From positions 38,096 to 102,095 of the forward strand of contig NZ_QUCY01000006.1 of assembly GCF_003474385.1 (NCBI RefSeq): a stretch of DNA of 64,000 nucleotides. Direction: 5' to 3'. Positions within the stretch are counted from its first letter, which is position 1, and every line of letters starts with the position of its first letter. Under the pieces are notes generated by a model. It ran no database searches, was not told where the DNA came from, and saw only the letters and a program-made list of their open reading frames with translations. This stretch comes from Senegalimassilia sp003474385 (GTDB lineage: Bacteria > Actinomycetota > Coriobacteriia > Coriobacteriales > Eggerthellaceae). The position numbers were made by a program, and so were the translations under genes. Positions 51,883-60,583 of this stretch are shown piece by piece.

Positions 51883-52692
51883 CTAGATCAGCTGCATTTG
51901 CGCAAGCGTTTTCGCATACCAATCCTCATAGGTTGGCGGGCAATACTTGTTGGCGTTCGCCAGGGAGAGGGTGTACCCATAACCCTTCGCCAAACCCTGC
52001 ACGTGCGCGTTGATGGACTCGTTCCAGCTTCCCCAGGACGTATTCCCCATCCAGCCCCATGCGTTATGGCTGCGGAAGCAGTTCAGACCTTTCGTGGACT
52101 CGGTATTGGAGATGGCCGGGGAGAAACGCGGGTCCACGCCGTTTTCCCAAGCCGCCTCGGCGAACGTGGCGCCATAACCCGAAAGCGGGCTTCCCGCCAG
52201 ATACGCGTCGATGCGCAGCGTCCATTCGCCCACGAACTCCGCCTTGCTGACGTTCCAGTCGACCTCGGCCAGGCCCGTCAGGCCGGCGCCTTCGTCGCGC
52301 GCGAGCTGAGCGTCCCTGTTGGCAAGCGCGGCCTGCGTATGCGCCAGGTCCTCGGCGCGCTGCGCCTCCTCGACGGCGCGACGAGCAGCCTCCTCCTCGG
52401 CCTCGATGGCGGCGACGCCCTTCGAAATGTCGCGCGTTCCAGCAGCCGCCAATCGGGACGTTGCGGTCACGGAGGCGTCCGCAGCCTGATCGGACAGGGA
52501 CTCCGCCGATGCCGACGCACTGCCCGGCGTGCTGACCTCGCTGATGCCGAACGTCTGCATATCGTGGGAAACGCCGCCGGCGGCAGTTGCGAACCCCACG
52601 CCCAGACAACCTGCCAACACGCACGACACGCATGCAAGGCCGACGACCTTCAGCGCCAGCCCACCGGTGCGGTATGCATTCCGTTTCTTCAA
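51883..52692 (-). CDS. secreted or membrane-anchored lysozyme-like (transglycosylase-fold) protein
   Basis: Predicted cell-surface protein of 269 residues. The basic N-terminus LKKRNAYRTGG precedes a hydrophobic segment (about 14-38, LALKVVGLACVSCVLAGC and onward). A Ser/Ala-rich linker and an Ala/Glu/Arg coiled-coil-like stretch (about 90-130, EEEAARRAVEEAQRAEDL) follow. The C-terminal part (about 150-269) has YGATFAEAAWENGVDPRFS, AISNTESTKGLNCF, NAWGWMG and SWNESINAHVQGL, resembling the glucosaminidase/SLT-type fold with Glu in NTESTKG as candidate catalytic residue. The start is TTG 52692 after AAAGG; TTG 52731 lacks a ribosome site. Function is inference. Confidence 0.72.
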   Translation of the reverse strand: MKKRNAYRTGGLALKVVGLACVSCVLAGCLGVGFATAAGGVSHDMQTFGISEVSTPGSASASAESLSDQAADASVTATSRLAAAGTRDISKGVAAIEAEEEAARRAVEEAQRAEDLAHTQAALANRDAQLARDEGAGLTGLAEVDWNVSKAEFVGEWTLRIDAYLAGSPLSGYGATFAEAAWENGVDPRFSPAISNTESTKGLNCFRSHNAWGWMGNTSWGSWNESINAHVQGLAKGYGYTLSLANANKYCPPTYEDWYAKTLAQMQLI

Positions 52693-53024
52693 ACAAAACC
52701 TTTCGCTCGCAGCATACGACCAGACCGCCAAGGCGGCGACAGCTTGTCTTCGATTGTCGAAAGGGTTTGCTGCCTGAAGGGCGATATGCTGTTCTGACAG
52801 GGATTATTTTACCGGAAGGCCCGAAACCGACAAAATCATGTGAAGGCGCCCTTCATCGTTTGTTCGATTGACAAGTAAAACATTTATATTTCCCCAGGTG
52901 GTTTCCCATAGCTTGGGCAAAACCGAAACACGAACAAGCGTACCGCATCCGACGAGCGGCGCCTTACGAAACGGAAACGGCCATGCGCGGCACGCATGGC
53001 CGTTATGCAAACCTATCGACTCGG
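52693..53024. other. intergenic region upstream of the lysozyme-like gene
   Basis: 332 bases. At its right is the pspC-gene terminator (52976-53004). The middle is locally AT-rich (about 52865-52900, TTGACAAGTAAAACATTTAT), the only such stretch nearby and the likely promoter zone, but spacing does not fit a standard promoter on either strand. Confidence 0.45.
52976..53004 (-). terminator. intrinsic terminator of the hemolysin III-corC-pspC group
   Basis: Perfect 12-bp stem AACGGCCATGCG / CGCATGGCCGTT with a 5-base loop; TTTCCGTTTC follows on the minus strand. Confidence 0.75.
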
Positions 53025-53957
53025 TTAATCAAAAGGCAGAGGAAGGAGGTATTCGCGCCCCAACGGCGTACCGAAGGACAGCTCTCGCAGCGGGCCGGGT
53101 TCGAAAAACAAGTCGAAGCCGAGCACACAGAACAGCAGCACGAGCACCGCCGCCGCCACGATGACGACAGGGCGGCGGGCGTACGCCCCCATTGCTAGCA
53201 AAACGGCCGCCAACGCGGGAAGAGGCCATAAGCACTCGAACATCTTGGGCAACGTGGCCCACGAGATGAACCCCATGCTCATGGGCAGCAATGTCAGCCC
53301 CACCGCGAACACGGAAACGCCCGCGAAAAACGCCAAAGCGCGCTCGCCTTCGCCACCCGGCACGGCTATACGCACGATGCCGAAAACCACCAAAGCCAAC
53401 GGCCAGCATTGCCACCAGGCAACCCCATGCAAAAACCCCGACACCGCAAACGACGCGCCCAGCGAAGCCAAAAGGCAGCCCACCGCAAGAGCGAGCACGA
53501 TCCGGGCAGTTGACGGGCCGTCCCCTTCGCCGGCCTTGGCATCGTGCGGTTCGACGGAAGCGATATCGGCGCCCATAGCGGGCCCTTGTTCGCATCGAGC
53601 GCCCTCCGCCATCGCGGGCGGCACGGGCGGCAGGTGCGCCGCGCTCACATAGGACACGGCATTCGCGCACCGCCCCATCGCGGCGCCGCGGGCGCGACGG
53701 CAATCCACCGCGCCGAACGTATCGGAGTGAACGGAATCAGGCTCCACCTTCACGGGCTTCACCTGCATGGGTCTTTTAGGAAGCACAGCCCAGAGCACCA
53801 GATACGCAAGGCCTGCAAGGCCCAGCGTCAACACGGCGAACGTCAGGAAAAGGATGCGCACGACCAGAGGGTCGACATCGAAGCGCTCGGCGATCCCGGC
53901 ACACACGCCCCCTACCAGCGCATTGCGCGACCGGTATAGCTGGCGCGTTCGGTTCAC
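53025..53957 (-). CDS. PspC-domain membrane protein
   Basis: Membrane protein of 310 residues. The N-terminal PspC domain (1-62) reads LYRSRNALVGGVCAGIAERF followed by DVDPLVVRILFL and one or two helices. A variable linker (65-145) follows, then about five further helices (about 150-295). PspC domains belong to envelope-stress systems (phage-shock type). No pspA is visible. The GTG start (53957) overlaps the corC stop in GTGA, and GGAGGAG precedes it, showing translational coupling. Confidence 0.88.
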   Translation of the reverse strand: MNRTRQLYRSRNALVGGVCAGIAERFDVDPLVVRILFLTFAVLTLGLAGLAYLVLWAVLPKRPMQVKPVKVEPDSVHSDTFGAVDCRRARGAAMGRCANAVSYVSAAHLPPVPPAMAEGARCEQGPAMGADIASVEPHDAKAGEGDGPSTARIVLALAVGCLLASLGASFAVSGFLHGVAWWQCWPLALVVFGIVRIAVPGGEGERALAFFAGVSVFAVGLTLLPMSMGFISWATLPKMFECLWPLPALAAVLLAMGAYARRPVVIVAAAVLVLLFCVLGFDLFFEPGPLRELSFGTPLGREYLLPLPFD

Positions 53958-54835
53958 CGCTCCTCCTGACCTGCCTTGCCATCGGATGCCTGCAAGGCAC
54001 CGTCGGATATGCGCTCCACGCGCACCGCAAGGATGCGCCGGCGTCGCATGGAGTGGATGGTGAAGCGGTAGCCGTCCTTCTCGAAGGAGTAGCCCATTTG
54101 CGGAACGGTGTCCAGCATGCTGAGCACCCAGCCGGCTATGGTCTCGTAGTCCTCGGACTCGGCAAGCGGCCAGCCCATTTCAACGGCGTCCTCAACCGGG
54201 AAACGACCGTCGGCAAGCCACACGCCGGGACCTTCCTGCTTCAGAATAGGGCGCTCGCGATCGGTTTCGTCCACGATCTCGCCCACGATCTCCTCGACGA
54301 TGTCCTCGACGGTAATTAAACCATCGGTCCCACCGTACTCGTCTACCACGATGGCCATCTGTTGCCGTTTCGTTTGCATTTCGGCCAGAAGGGGAAACAC
54401 ATCCTTCGACTCGGGCACGAACAGCGGCTCGAAAGCGTAGTCGACCGCAAGGTCGTCGCCATGGCCGTCGAGCACGGGAGGCACCAGGTCCTTATAGTGG
54501 ACCACGCCAACGATGCGGTCGATATCCCCTTGGAACACCGGAAGGCGCGAATAGCCCGTTCCCATCATGCGGTCCACCGCCTGGCGCACGGTTTCGGTAT
54601 CCTCCACCAAGATCATATCCACGCGCGGCGTCATGATCTCGCCGGCGTCCATGTCGCCCAGGTCCAAGATCTCATGGATCATGCGCTTCTCGTCATCAAG
54701 CAGATCGTCGCTGTCCGCCACGAAATCCTTGATCTCGTCCTCAGCCGACAGGGCCTGGCGCTTCGGTGCGCCCAAGAAGCCGAAAATGCCCTTCAGTCCC
54801 TTTTTAACGTCGTCGTCTTCGTTTTTCCCGTTCAT
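53954..54835 (-). CDS. CorC/HlyC-family CBS protein
   Basis: Cytosolic protein of 293 residues without transmembrane helices. Order: an N-terminal acidic region with DDEKRMIHEILDLGDMDAGEIMTPRVDM, two CBS domains (about 65-190; SRLPVFQGDIDRIVGVVHYKDL and VVDEYGGTDGLITVEDIVEEIVGEI), and a C-terminal transporter-associated CorC_HlyC domain (about 205-280). Relatives are linked to Mg/Co efflux; historical 'hemolysin' labels do not establish toxicity. It starts 42 bases after the hemolysin III-like gene and is coupled to pspC. Confidence 0.92.
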   Translation of the reverse strand: MNGKNEDDDVKKGLKGIFGFLGAPKRQALSAEDEIKDFVADSDDLLDDEKRMIHEILDLGDMDAGEIMTPRVDMILVEDTETVRQAVDRMMGTGYSRLPVFQGDIDRIVGVVHYKDLVPPVLDGHGDDLAVDYAFEPLFVPESKDVFPLLAEMQTKRQQMAIVVDEYGGTDGLITVEDIVEEIVGEIVDETDRERPILKQEGPGVWLADGRFPVEDAVEMGWPLAESEDYETIAGWVLSMLDTVPQMGYSFEKDGYRFTIHSMRRRRILAVRVERISDGALQASDGKAGQEER

Positions 54836-54877
54836 GCGCTAAAACCGCTCCTAGTGATAATTTCCTTTTGAGCTAGC

Positions 54878-55696
54878 CTACATGACATACAGCGCAATCG
54901 CCAGGAACTGCAGCACGCTTCCCGCCACAACCCACAAATGGAATACGGAGTGCATGTACGGGATCTTCTTCAATACGTAGAAGATGCATCCGACCGAGTA
55001 GCAAAGACCGCCTGCGACCAGCAGCCACAGGCCCGCGGCAGGGATGGCCTGAATAAGCGCCGGCAGAAACCCCGCGATAGACCAGCCCAGGGCAAGATAA
55101 AGCACCGCGGAGATCCAGCGCGGGCGAAACACCCAGAACGCCTCGCAAGCAACGCCTATCACGGCGAGCACCCACACGAACGCGCACAGCACGATACCGT
55201 TCGAATCGGCAAGGGAAATCAGGCAGAACGGCGTGTACGAGCCGGCGATGAACAGGTAGATGCAGCTATGGTCCAACACCTTGAACACGCGTTTCGCCTT
55301 GTCGACCGCCAACGCGTGATACAGCGTGGACATGGTGTATTCGAGCAGCATGGTGAGCGTGTACACCAACGCGGCGAACAACAGGATGCCGCCGCCGTGG
55401 CTAACCGCCTTCACCACAAGGATGGGGATGGCGGCGATGGCCAGAAGCGCGCCAACGCCGTGCGAGATGGAGTTGGCAATCTCCTCGCCCAGCGTGTATT
55501 CGCGCACGTTATGCTTCCTGTTCGCCTCGTTCGCCGAGGTTTGCGCAGGCTCATTGCGATGCGCTCGGGCCTCGCGCAGGTCGCGCGGCTTGAACTGGGA
55601 CGGCGTCCAGGCATGGGGAGTAGCAGGCGCTGCGGGGGTTTCACCGGCGCCGGAAGGCATATCAGACGATGCGGGGTATGTCGTTTCAGTATCCAT
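54878..55696 (-). CDS. hemolysin III / PAQR-family membrane protein
   Basis: Seven-helix membrane protein of 272 residues related to YqfA and PAQR (adiponectin-receptor-like) proteins. After a polar N-terminal stretch of about 65 residues, YTLGEEIANSISHGVGALLA gives the first His/Ser motif. It is followed by MLLEYTMSTLYHAL, DHSCIYLFIAGSYTPF, and near the end YMHSVFHLWVVAGS with the final His pair. These are the metal-binding His and Ser residues of the family. The cellular role is uncertain. ATG 55696 lacks a strong ribosome site; GTG 55702 is an alternative. Confidence 0.9.
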   Translation of the reverse strand: MDTETTYPASSDMPSGAGETPAAPATPHAWTPSQFKPRDLREARAHRNEPAQTSANEANRKHNVREYTLGEEIANSISHGVGALLAIAAIPILVVKAVSHGGGILLFAALVYTLTMLLEYTMSTLYHALAVDKAKRVFKVLDHSCIYLFIAGSYTPFCLISLADSNGIVLCAFVWVLAVIGVACEAFWVFRPRWISAVLYLALGWSIAGFLPALIQAIPAAGLWLLVAGGLCYSVGCIFYVLKKIPYMHSVFHLWVVAGSVLQFLAIALYVM

Positions 55697-55859
55697 AGGC
55701 ACCAGTTATACCACACACGCAGCATAACGGCTCCCGTATGCTGCGCGCCCGTAGCGAAGCGGCTGCGCAGCGGAAGCCAGCGTCTTGCAAGCGGCGTTAT
55801 ACTGGGAAACGGAACACCTGGCGCCAAGCGCCGCAGGACCTCGATATCAAGGAGCGCAC

Positions 55860-56303
55860 ATGCAGTACAACGAGCTGAAAGAGCACATCAAGCAAGCCAT
55901 GAAGGCACACGACAAGGTACGCCTGTCCATCCTTCGCCAAGTGCACGGCGAGATCAAGAACATCGAGGTGAATGAGCGCCGCGACATCACCGAGCAAGAC
56001 GTCGACGATATGACGAAACGCGTCATCAAGCAAACCAAGGAGACGCTGGAGGGATCCATCAAGGCCGGCAACAACCAGGAGCGTACCGACACGCTCACGG
56101 CCCAGGTGAAGATGCTCGAAGAGCTGCTTCCCCAGCAGCTGGCCGGCGAGCAGCTTTCCGCGCTTGTCGACGCCGTGCTGTCCGAGACAGGCGCGACCAC
56201 GAAGAAGGAGATGGGACGCGTCATGGGCGAGCTCACCAAGCGCACCGGCGGCAACTTCGACAAGGCCGCTGCTGCGAAGGAGCTGCAAGGCAAGCTTGCC
56301 TAA
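55860..56303 (+). CDS. YqeY-like GatB/YqeY-domain protein
   Basis: Small cytosolic protein of 147 residues with two helical parts. Landmarks: LKEHIKQAMKAHDKVRLSILRQV, RRDITEQDVDDMTKRVIKQ, RTDTLTAQVKMLEELLPQQL and the C-terminal KKEMGRVMGELTKRTGGNFDKAAAAKEL. The domain is shared with the tRNA-contacting tail of GatB, but free-standing YqeY has no settled function. GGAGCG precedes the ATG. It is convergent with the aldo/keto reductase. Confidence 0.95.
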   Translation: MQYNELKEHIKQAMKAHDKVRLSILRQVHGEIKNIEVNERRDITEQDVDDMTKRVIKQTKETLEGSIKAGNNQERTDTLTAQVKMLEELLPQQLAGEQLSALVDAVLSETGATTKKEMGRVMGELTKRTGGNFDKAAAAKELQGKLA

Positions 56304-56694
56304 CGAAGCACCGGTAAGCGAATAGGGAAAACGCCGCTTGCAGCGCAGGCGGCGAAAGCGAACGGGGTCGAAGGCGCGCACCGCCTTCGACCCCGTTCGC
56401 GTATGGTAGTTTCGACCCCGTTCCGCATTGGAGCATCGCAGCGCTCGATCGCCTTCGCGGCCACGTCAGCCGCGCCAGCTCCGTATCACGGCTTAGGAAC
56501 GGCCGCCTTCTCGACAACAGTCAGCTCCGCAGCAGCCTTGATCGAAACACTTGGCGGCCTTCTACAGCCACCCTCCAGCTCAACATCACGGCTTAGGGAC
56601 GCTCGATCGTCTTCGCAGCGACCCCCGCCCCGCAGCAGCCCTGCGCCCGAAATGCTCTCGGCGGCCCTCTCGGACGCAACCGGAGCCGAGTGCC
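56304..56694. repeat. degenerate tandem repeats downstream of the aldo/keto reductase gene
   Basis: 391 bases without a gene. Two imperfect direct repeats of about 95-110 bases (56475-56570 and 56575-56685) share CAGCTC, ATCACGGCTTAGG, CCGCAGCAGCC and a CGAAA...GGCGGCC block. That last block also resembles the 3' end of the adjacent reductase gene (about 56692-56725), so the spacer looks like degenerate copies of the gene's C-terminal codons. A less clear third copy may start near 56438. Confidence 0.6.
56360..56398. terminator. hairpin after yqeY-like gene
   Basis: Stem GAACGGGGTCGAAGGCG / CGCCTTCGACCCCGTTC, 17 bp. The 3' arm sequence TTCGACCCCGTTC is repeated again at about 56411-56423, so either copy can pair. 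No T-tract. Confidence 0.6.
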
Positions 56695-57822
56695 TTACTC
56701 GAAATGCTCGGCTGCTTTCTCAAGCTGCTCGATGATGTCGATGCTCTGCGGGCACATAGCCTCGCATGCGCCACATTGGATGCAGTCGCTCGCACGACCC
56801 GGCGCCGCCTGCCAGCTATATTGCTGCTTGGCGAACTCGGTGTTCTCCGTCTGAACCTCCAGGTTCAACAGGTTCATGATCTCGGGGATGGCGATCTGCT
56901 GCGGGCAATCTTTCGCGCAGTAACGGCAATTGGTGCACGGCACCGTGGGCACGGAAGCCAGTACCTTGCAAGCCGCATCGAGCGCCTTCTGTTCCTTTGG
57001 GGAGAACGCGTCGCCGTGCTCGCGCCATTCGGCGACGTTTTGCCTTACCTGATCGGGCGTGGACATGCCGGAAAGCACCGTGAGAACGCCGGGCTGGTTG
57101 TAGCAGAAGCGATACGCCCATGACGCCTGGCTCAGATCGGGGCGCGCTTCCAGCAACGGTGCCGCAACGGCTGCCGGCAAATCGGCCAAACGTCCGCCAC
57201 GCGCAGGCTCCATGATCACCACCGGCTTGCCGTGCTTGCGGGCAACCTCCATATTGCGGCGCGATTGCACCACGGGGCTTTCCCAATCCAGGTAGTTCAC
57301 CTGCAGCTGGATGAAATCCACCTCGGGATGCTCGTCGAGCAGCTGATCGAGCGTCTCCGCTCCATCGTGCATGCTGAAGCCCACGTTGCGGATCCTGCCG
57401 GCGGCCTTCATCTCCTGCGCCCATTCCCACAAACCGAAATCATCGAACTTCTTCGTACGCTCGCCGCCCACATTGTGCAGCAGATAATAATCCACGTAGT
57501 CGGTGCCAAGGCGCTCGAGGGATGTGTCCAGGCAAGCCTTTGCGGCCTCGGCATCGGGCAACGCCCAGGCAAGGCACTTTGTGGCAATGGTGAAGCTATC
57601 ACGCGGATAACGCTCCACCAGAGCCTCGCGCAACGCTACCTCGGAGTGCCCGTCATGGTAGACGAAAGCGGTATCGAAATACGTGCCGCCGGCATCCATG
57701 AACAGGCCGACCATCTCCTTGACCTGATCGATGTCGATGGCGGTGACGTCCTTGGGGTCTGTCAGCGGAAAGCGCATGCAGCCGAAGCCGAGCTTCGGCA
57801 CGGTATTGCTGTTTGCGGTCAT
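56695..57822 (-). CDS. aldo/keto reductase with C-terminal double [4Fe-4S] ferredoxin domain
   Basis: Cytosolic oxidoreductase of 375 residues. The AKR barrel (1-280) shows LGFGCMRFPL, YFDTAFVYHDG with the catalytic Asp and Tyr, ATKCLAW with Lys, and YYLLHNVGG with His, completing the tetrad. The C-terminal domain has CTNCRYCAKDCPQ and CIQCGACEAMCPQ, two [4Fe-4S] motifs, as in the predicted AKR-ferredoxin fusions common in anaerobes. The physiological substrate is unknown. ATG 57822 follows GAGAGGAG. The 3' end is echoed by repeats downstream. Confidence 0.93.
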   Translation of the reverse strand: MTANSNTVPKLGFGCMRFPLTDPKDVTAIDIDQVKEMVGLFMDAGGTYFDTAFVYHDGHSEVALREALVERYPRDSFTIATKCLAWALPDAEAAKACLDTSLERLGTDYVDYYLLHNVGGERTKKFDDFGLWEWAQEMKAAGRIRNVGFSMHDGAETLDQLLDEHPEVDFIQLQVNYLDWESPVVQSRRNMEVARKHGKPVVIMEPARGGRLADLPAAVAAPLLEARPDLSQASWAYRFCYNQPGVLTVLSGMSTPDQVRQNVAEWREHGDAFSPKEQKALDAACKVLASVPTVPCTNCRYCAKDCPQQIAIPEIMNLLNLEVQTENTEFAKQQYSWQAAPGRASDCIQCGACEAMCPQSIDIIEQLEKAAEHFE

Positions 57823-58088
57823 CGAATGCTCCTCTCGTTGCATTCGATGGTAAAGGCTAAAGCGCACTTCAGGTCAAGGGCGGTTTCAAACAATGGCGAA
57901 ACCCATCGCTCCCGCAAATAGCCGCCAGTTGCGAGCTGCGGCCCAAGCTCCGCGGGCCGCAGCGCTAATCGTCGGGGTCGCAGCAAGCCGCGGCGAAAAC
58001 TAGCACAGCTCCGAGCAACACCACCGACCGCACGCCACGAATCGAGCATCGCCGCAGGCCACGGCAAAACCACCGTGCGCGCAAAAGG

Positions 58089-59516
58089 CTACCTGTCGCG
58101 CACCTCGTCTTCGCCCCACACCAACGTGGTTATGCTATGCCCCGCCGCCTTGCATTCCGCCGTGAACTCCCCTTCCGATACCAGGAACTTCCGCGGCCTG
58201 GCGTGGCGGTTCAGTACGACCAACGCGCGCGACCCATCGGGACGCAGGAAGCCCATGGTCTCCAAGTCATCGGTATACCGGGACGTCAGGAAGCGACGCG
58301 ATCCCACCGGCGCAAAGCGGGAGAAGTGCGCCATATAGAAGAATGACCGATTCGCCACCAACTCGCGCTTGTCGCGATCGTACATCAACGGCGCTTCGCA
58401 GAAGTTGCGGGCGTGGTTCGGCCCGCCCTTCTCATTGAGCAGCAGATTCCAATCGATGAATCCGGCAGCGCCTGCGTTCAGGCTGCCTATGACGGCATGC
58501 GCATACTGCTCGGCCCTGCGTTCCTGCGTTGCCTTTCGATCTTCGCCGCGCGTGTATTCCACGCAGCCCTCGGTGAACAGCAGCTCCTTGTCGGGCCAGC
58601 GTCGCGCAACTTCGTCCACCTGCTCGAAATGATCGCCCGCATACCAATGAAACGCCACGCCCGCAAAAGCATCGGAGGCGACCGTACCCTCAGCTCGCCA
58701 GCCAGCGGCGGCAAGAGGAAGCTTCCCCGCCTGATTCACCGGCGCCCCGAAGGTGGACTGAACGCGCGACAATATCTTGTCGGTGTTGTGGTCCCAAGCG
58801 AACAGCTTCACATCGCCATGCCCCGACGCATCCAACGCCGGACGCAGATACGCTGCCGCGAACTGAGCTTCCTCTTCCGCGCTGAACAGGCACGAATCCC
58901 ACGCCTGGCTTGCCATGGGCTCGTTTTGCACGCTCATGCGGCTGATGCGCACGCCCTCGCGAGCATACGCGTCCACATATTTCGCCAGCACTTCGGCCCA
59001 TGCCTCATACTGCGAACGACGCAGCTTGCCGCCCCCGTTCATGCGGCGGTTGGTCTTCATGAACGCCGGCGGGCTCCAGGGACTTGCGAACAACTGCAGC
59101 TGCGGGTTCACCGCAAGCCCGCACTTGATGAACGGGAGCAGCAGCTGCCTGTCGCGACTAATGGTGAACGACCGCAAGCTGGAATCGAAGGGTCTGACAT
59201 ACGAGTAGTTGCTCAACGCGAAATCGCAGCTTTGGATGTGCGTACGACACAAGCTATACGCATTTCCCCCGGCGGCCGGATCGCCGTCCTTCGCTCCCCC
59301 GAAGCACAGCAGCAGAAAACGGTCCTGCAGCTCAGGCGGCATAAGGGCAAACACGTTCGCCGCGGCCTCCGTAAACGCGCCGCCGAACCCCGATATGCGC
59401 TGATATGCCACATCGGGACGGCAGGTGATCAAATGGAGTTCGGCATCCGGATTGCGCGTGAATCCCAGATCATCCCGGGATAGCGTATTGTTTGCATCGG
59501 TGACGTAGCGCTTCAT
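58089..59516 (-). CDS. glycoside hydrolase family 30 enzyme (glucosylceramidase-like)
   Basis: Predicted retaining beta-glycosidase of 475 residues with a (beta/alpha)8 barrel and flanking beta domain. Conserved landmarks are ISGFGGAFTEAAA, FASPWSPPAFMKTN, the acid/base Glu199 in RMSVQNEP, the nucleophile Glu316 in LLFTEGC, and FIDWNLLLNEKGGPNH. No signal peptide is present, so it should act inside the cell, perhaps on imported glucosides. This is notable for a lineage that hardly uses sugars. It starts 5 bases after the alarmone synthetase gene, with its ribosome site AAGGAT inside that gene's end, so the two are co-transcribed. Confidence 0.9.
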   Translation of the reverse strand: MKRYVTDANNTLSRDDLGFTRNPDAELHLITCRPDVAYQRISGFGGAFTEAAANVFALMPPELQDRFLLLCFGGAKDGDPAAGGNAYSLCRTHIQSCDFALSNYSYVRPFDSSLRSFTISRDRQLLLPFIKCGLAVNPQLQLFASPWSPPAFMKTNRRMNGGGKLRRSQYEAWAEVLAKYVDAYAREGVRISRMSVQNEPMASQAWDSCLFSAEEEAQFAAAYLRPALDASGHGDVKLFAWDHNTDKILSRVQSTFGAPVNQAGKLPLAAAGWRAEGTVASDAFAGVAFHWYAGDHFEQVDEVARRWPDKELLFTEGCVEYTRGEDRKATQERRAEQYAHAVIGSLNAGAAGFIDWNLLLNEKGGPNHARNFCEAPLMYDRDKRELVANRSFFYMAHFSRFAPVGSRRFLTSRYTDDLETMGFLRPDGSRALVVLNRHARPRKFLVSEGEFTAECKAAGHSITTLVWGEDEVRDR

Positions 59517-59521
59517 GATGA

Positions 59522-60298
59522 TTATCCTTCAGGCTCCAAGGCGCCCGCCAGCACCTGCATGCGGGCCTCGACCTCCTCGATGATACGGCTGCAATCCTTC
59601 AGTTCGCTGCTGGCGTCGATGCCCTGCACCTCGCTGACGGCCTTGTACTTCAAATCGTGCTCCAAGCTTGCCCAGAAATCCATGGCCAGCGTTCTCAGCT
59701 GGATCTCCACGGGAATGGACTCCTTCTTGTCCATGAAGAACACAGGGATACGCGCGATAACGTGAAGGCTGCGATACCCGTTCGGCTTCGGCGAGGCGAT
59801 GTAATCCTTCACCTTCACGATCTCAAGATCATCCTGGCGATTGAGCAGCTCGAAGAGGCTGTACACATCCTGAATATAAGGGCAAATGACGCGAATGCCG
59901 GCGATATCGAGGATATAGCGCTCCATGTTCTCAAGCGTTGCCTCGTACCCGTAGCGCCCGATCTTCTCGTAGATGCTCGCAGGGGTCTTCAAACGGCTTT
60001 CGATATGGTGGATGGGATTGCGATGCTTCTTCAGATTCAGATCCTGGTCCAAGATTTCCAGGCGAACCTGCATCTCCCTCATGGCTGCCCGGTACTTCTG
60101 CATTATCGACTGGGTTTCCACGCTGGCCTGATGCATCTTCTCCATGCTCTCAGAGGTCATATGCAGATTCCCGTTCATATCGAATGCCGAAAGATCGGGT
60201 ACGTTCGGGACGGGCAGTTGCTTTGCGGCGCTGTCCTCCACCGTACATCCCTGCAGCCTTTCCGCGGCTTCGATCGAGGGTTCACCGGTCGTACTCAT
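59522..60298 (-). CDS. small alarmone synthetase (RelA/SpoT synthetase domain only)
   Basis: Cytosolic (p)ppGpp synthetase of 258 residues without hydrolase or regulatory domains. It has an N-terminal region of about 60 residues, then SRLKTPASIYEKIGRYG for ATP binding, ILDIAGIRVICPYIQDVY with the conserved Asp, PKPNGYRSLHVIARIP, and VEIQLRTLAMDFWASLEHDLKYK with the catalytic Glu. These match the RelQ/RelP group. ATG 60298 follows AGAAGGAG. It heads a two-gene operon with the GH30 enzyme. Confidence 0.95.
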   Translation of the reverse strand: MSTTGEPSIEAAERLQGCTVEDSAAKQLPVPNVPDLSAFDMNGNLHMTSESMEKMHQASVETQSIMQKYRAAMREMQVRLEILDQDLNLKKHRNPIHHIESRLKTPASIYEKIGRYGYEATLENMERYILDIAGIRVICPYIQDVYSLFELLNRQDDLEIVKVKDYIASPKPNGYRSLHVIARIPVFFMDKKESIPVEIQLRTLAMDFWASLEHDLKYKAVSEVQGIDASSELKDCSRIIEEVEARMQVLAGALEPEG

Positions 60299-60472
60299 CG
60301 GCTTGCTCCTTCTCCGCATCTTGTCGATGCGGCGTAATCACGATTCGCGCAGTTCGCGCATTGAAAATACGCGCCGCAGGCCCAATGGCTTACGGCGCGT
60401 GCTGTCGATTGAGATTATGGTACCGCACGGGAAGCTAGGTTTACAGAGCGGCAAGGGCTTTCTTACCATCCT

Positions 60473-60583
60473 GTTACCACGGCCAATTTCCGTTCCGGCA
60501 ATCGCGCCGCGCGAGAGGGAATCGGGGAGGTTCCCCCGCGAAGTCGGTCGCCGCGGCCAGCTTCCCGTTCCAGCGATAGCGCC
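60473..60583. repeat. pair of degenerate 36-base direct repeats downstream of mazG
   Basis: 60473-60508 and 60547-60583 align over about 36 bases with roughly three quarters identity, sharing CGGCCA, TTCCGTTCC and GCGCC. They flank a CGGGGA / TCCCCC hairpin (about 60524-60537). The second copy ends at the mazG stop codon. No gene lies in this interval (60299-60582). Confidence 0.55.

Noticed and set aside
52869..52895. TTGACA ... TATATT as a plus-strand promoter
   Set aside because: Spacing is about 11 bases, too short, and no plus-strand gene follows.
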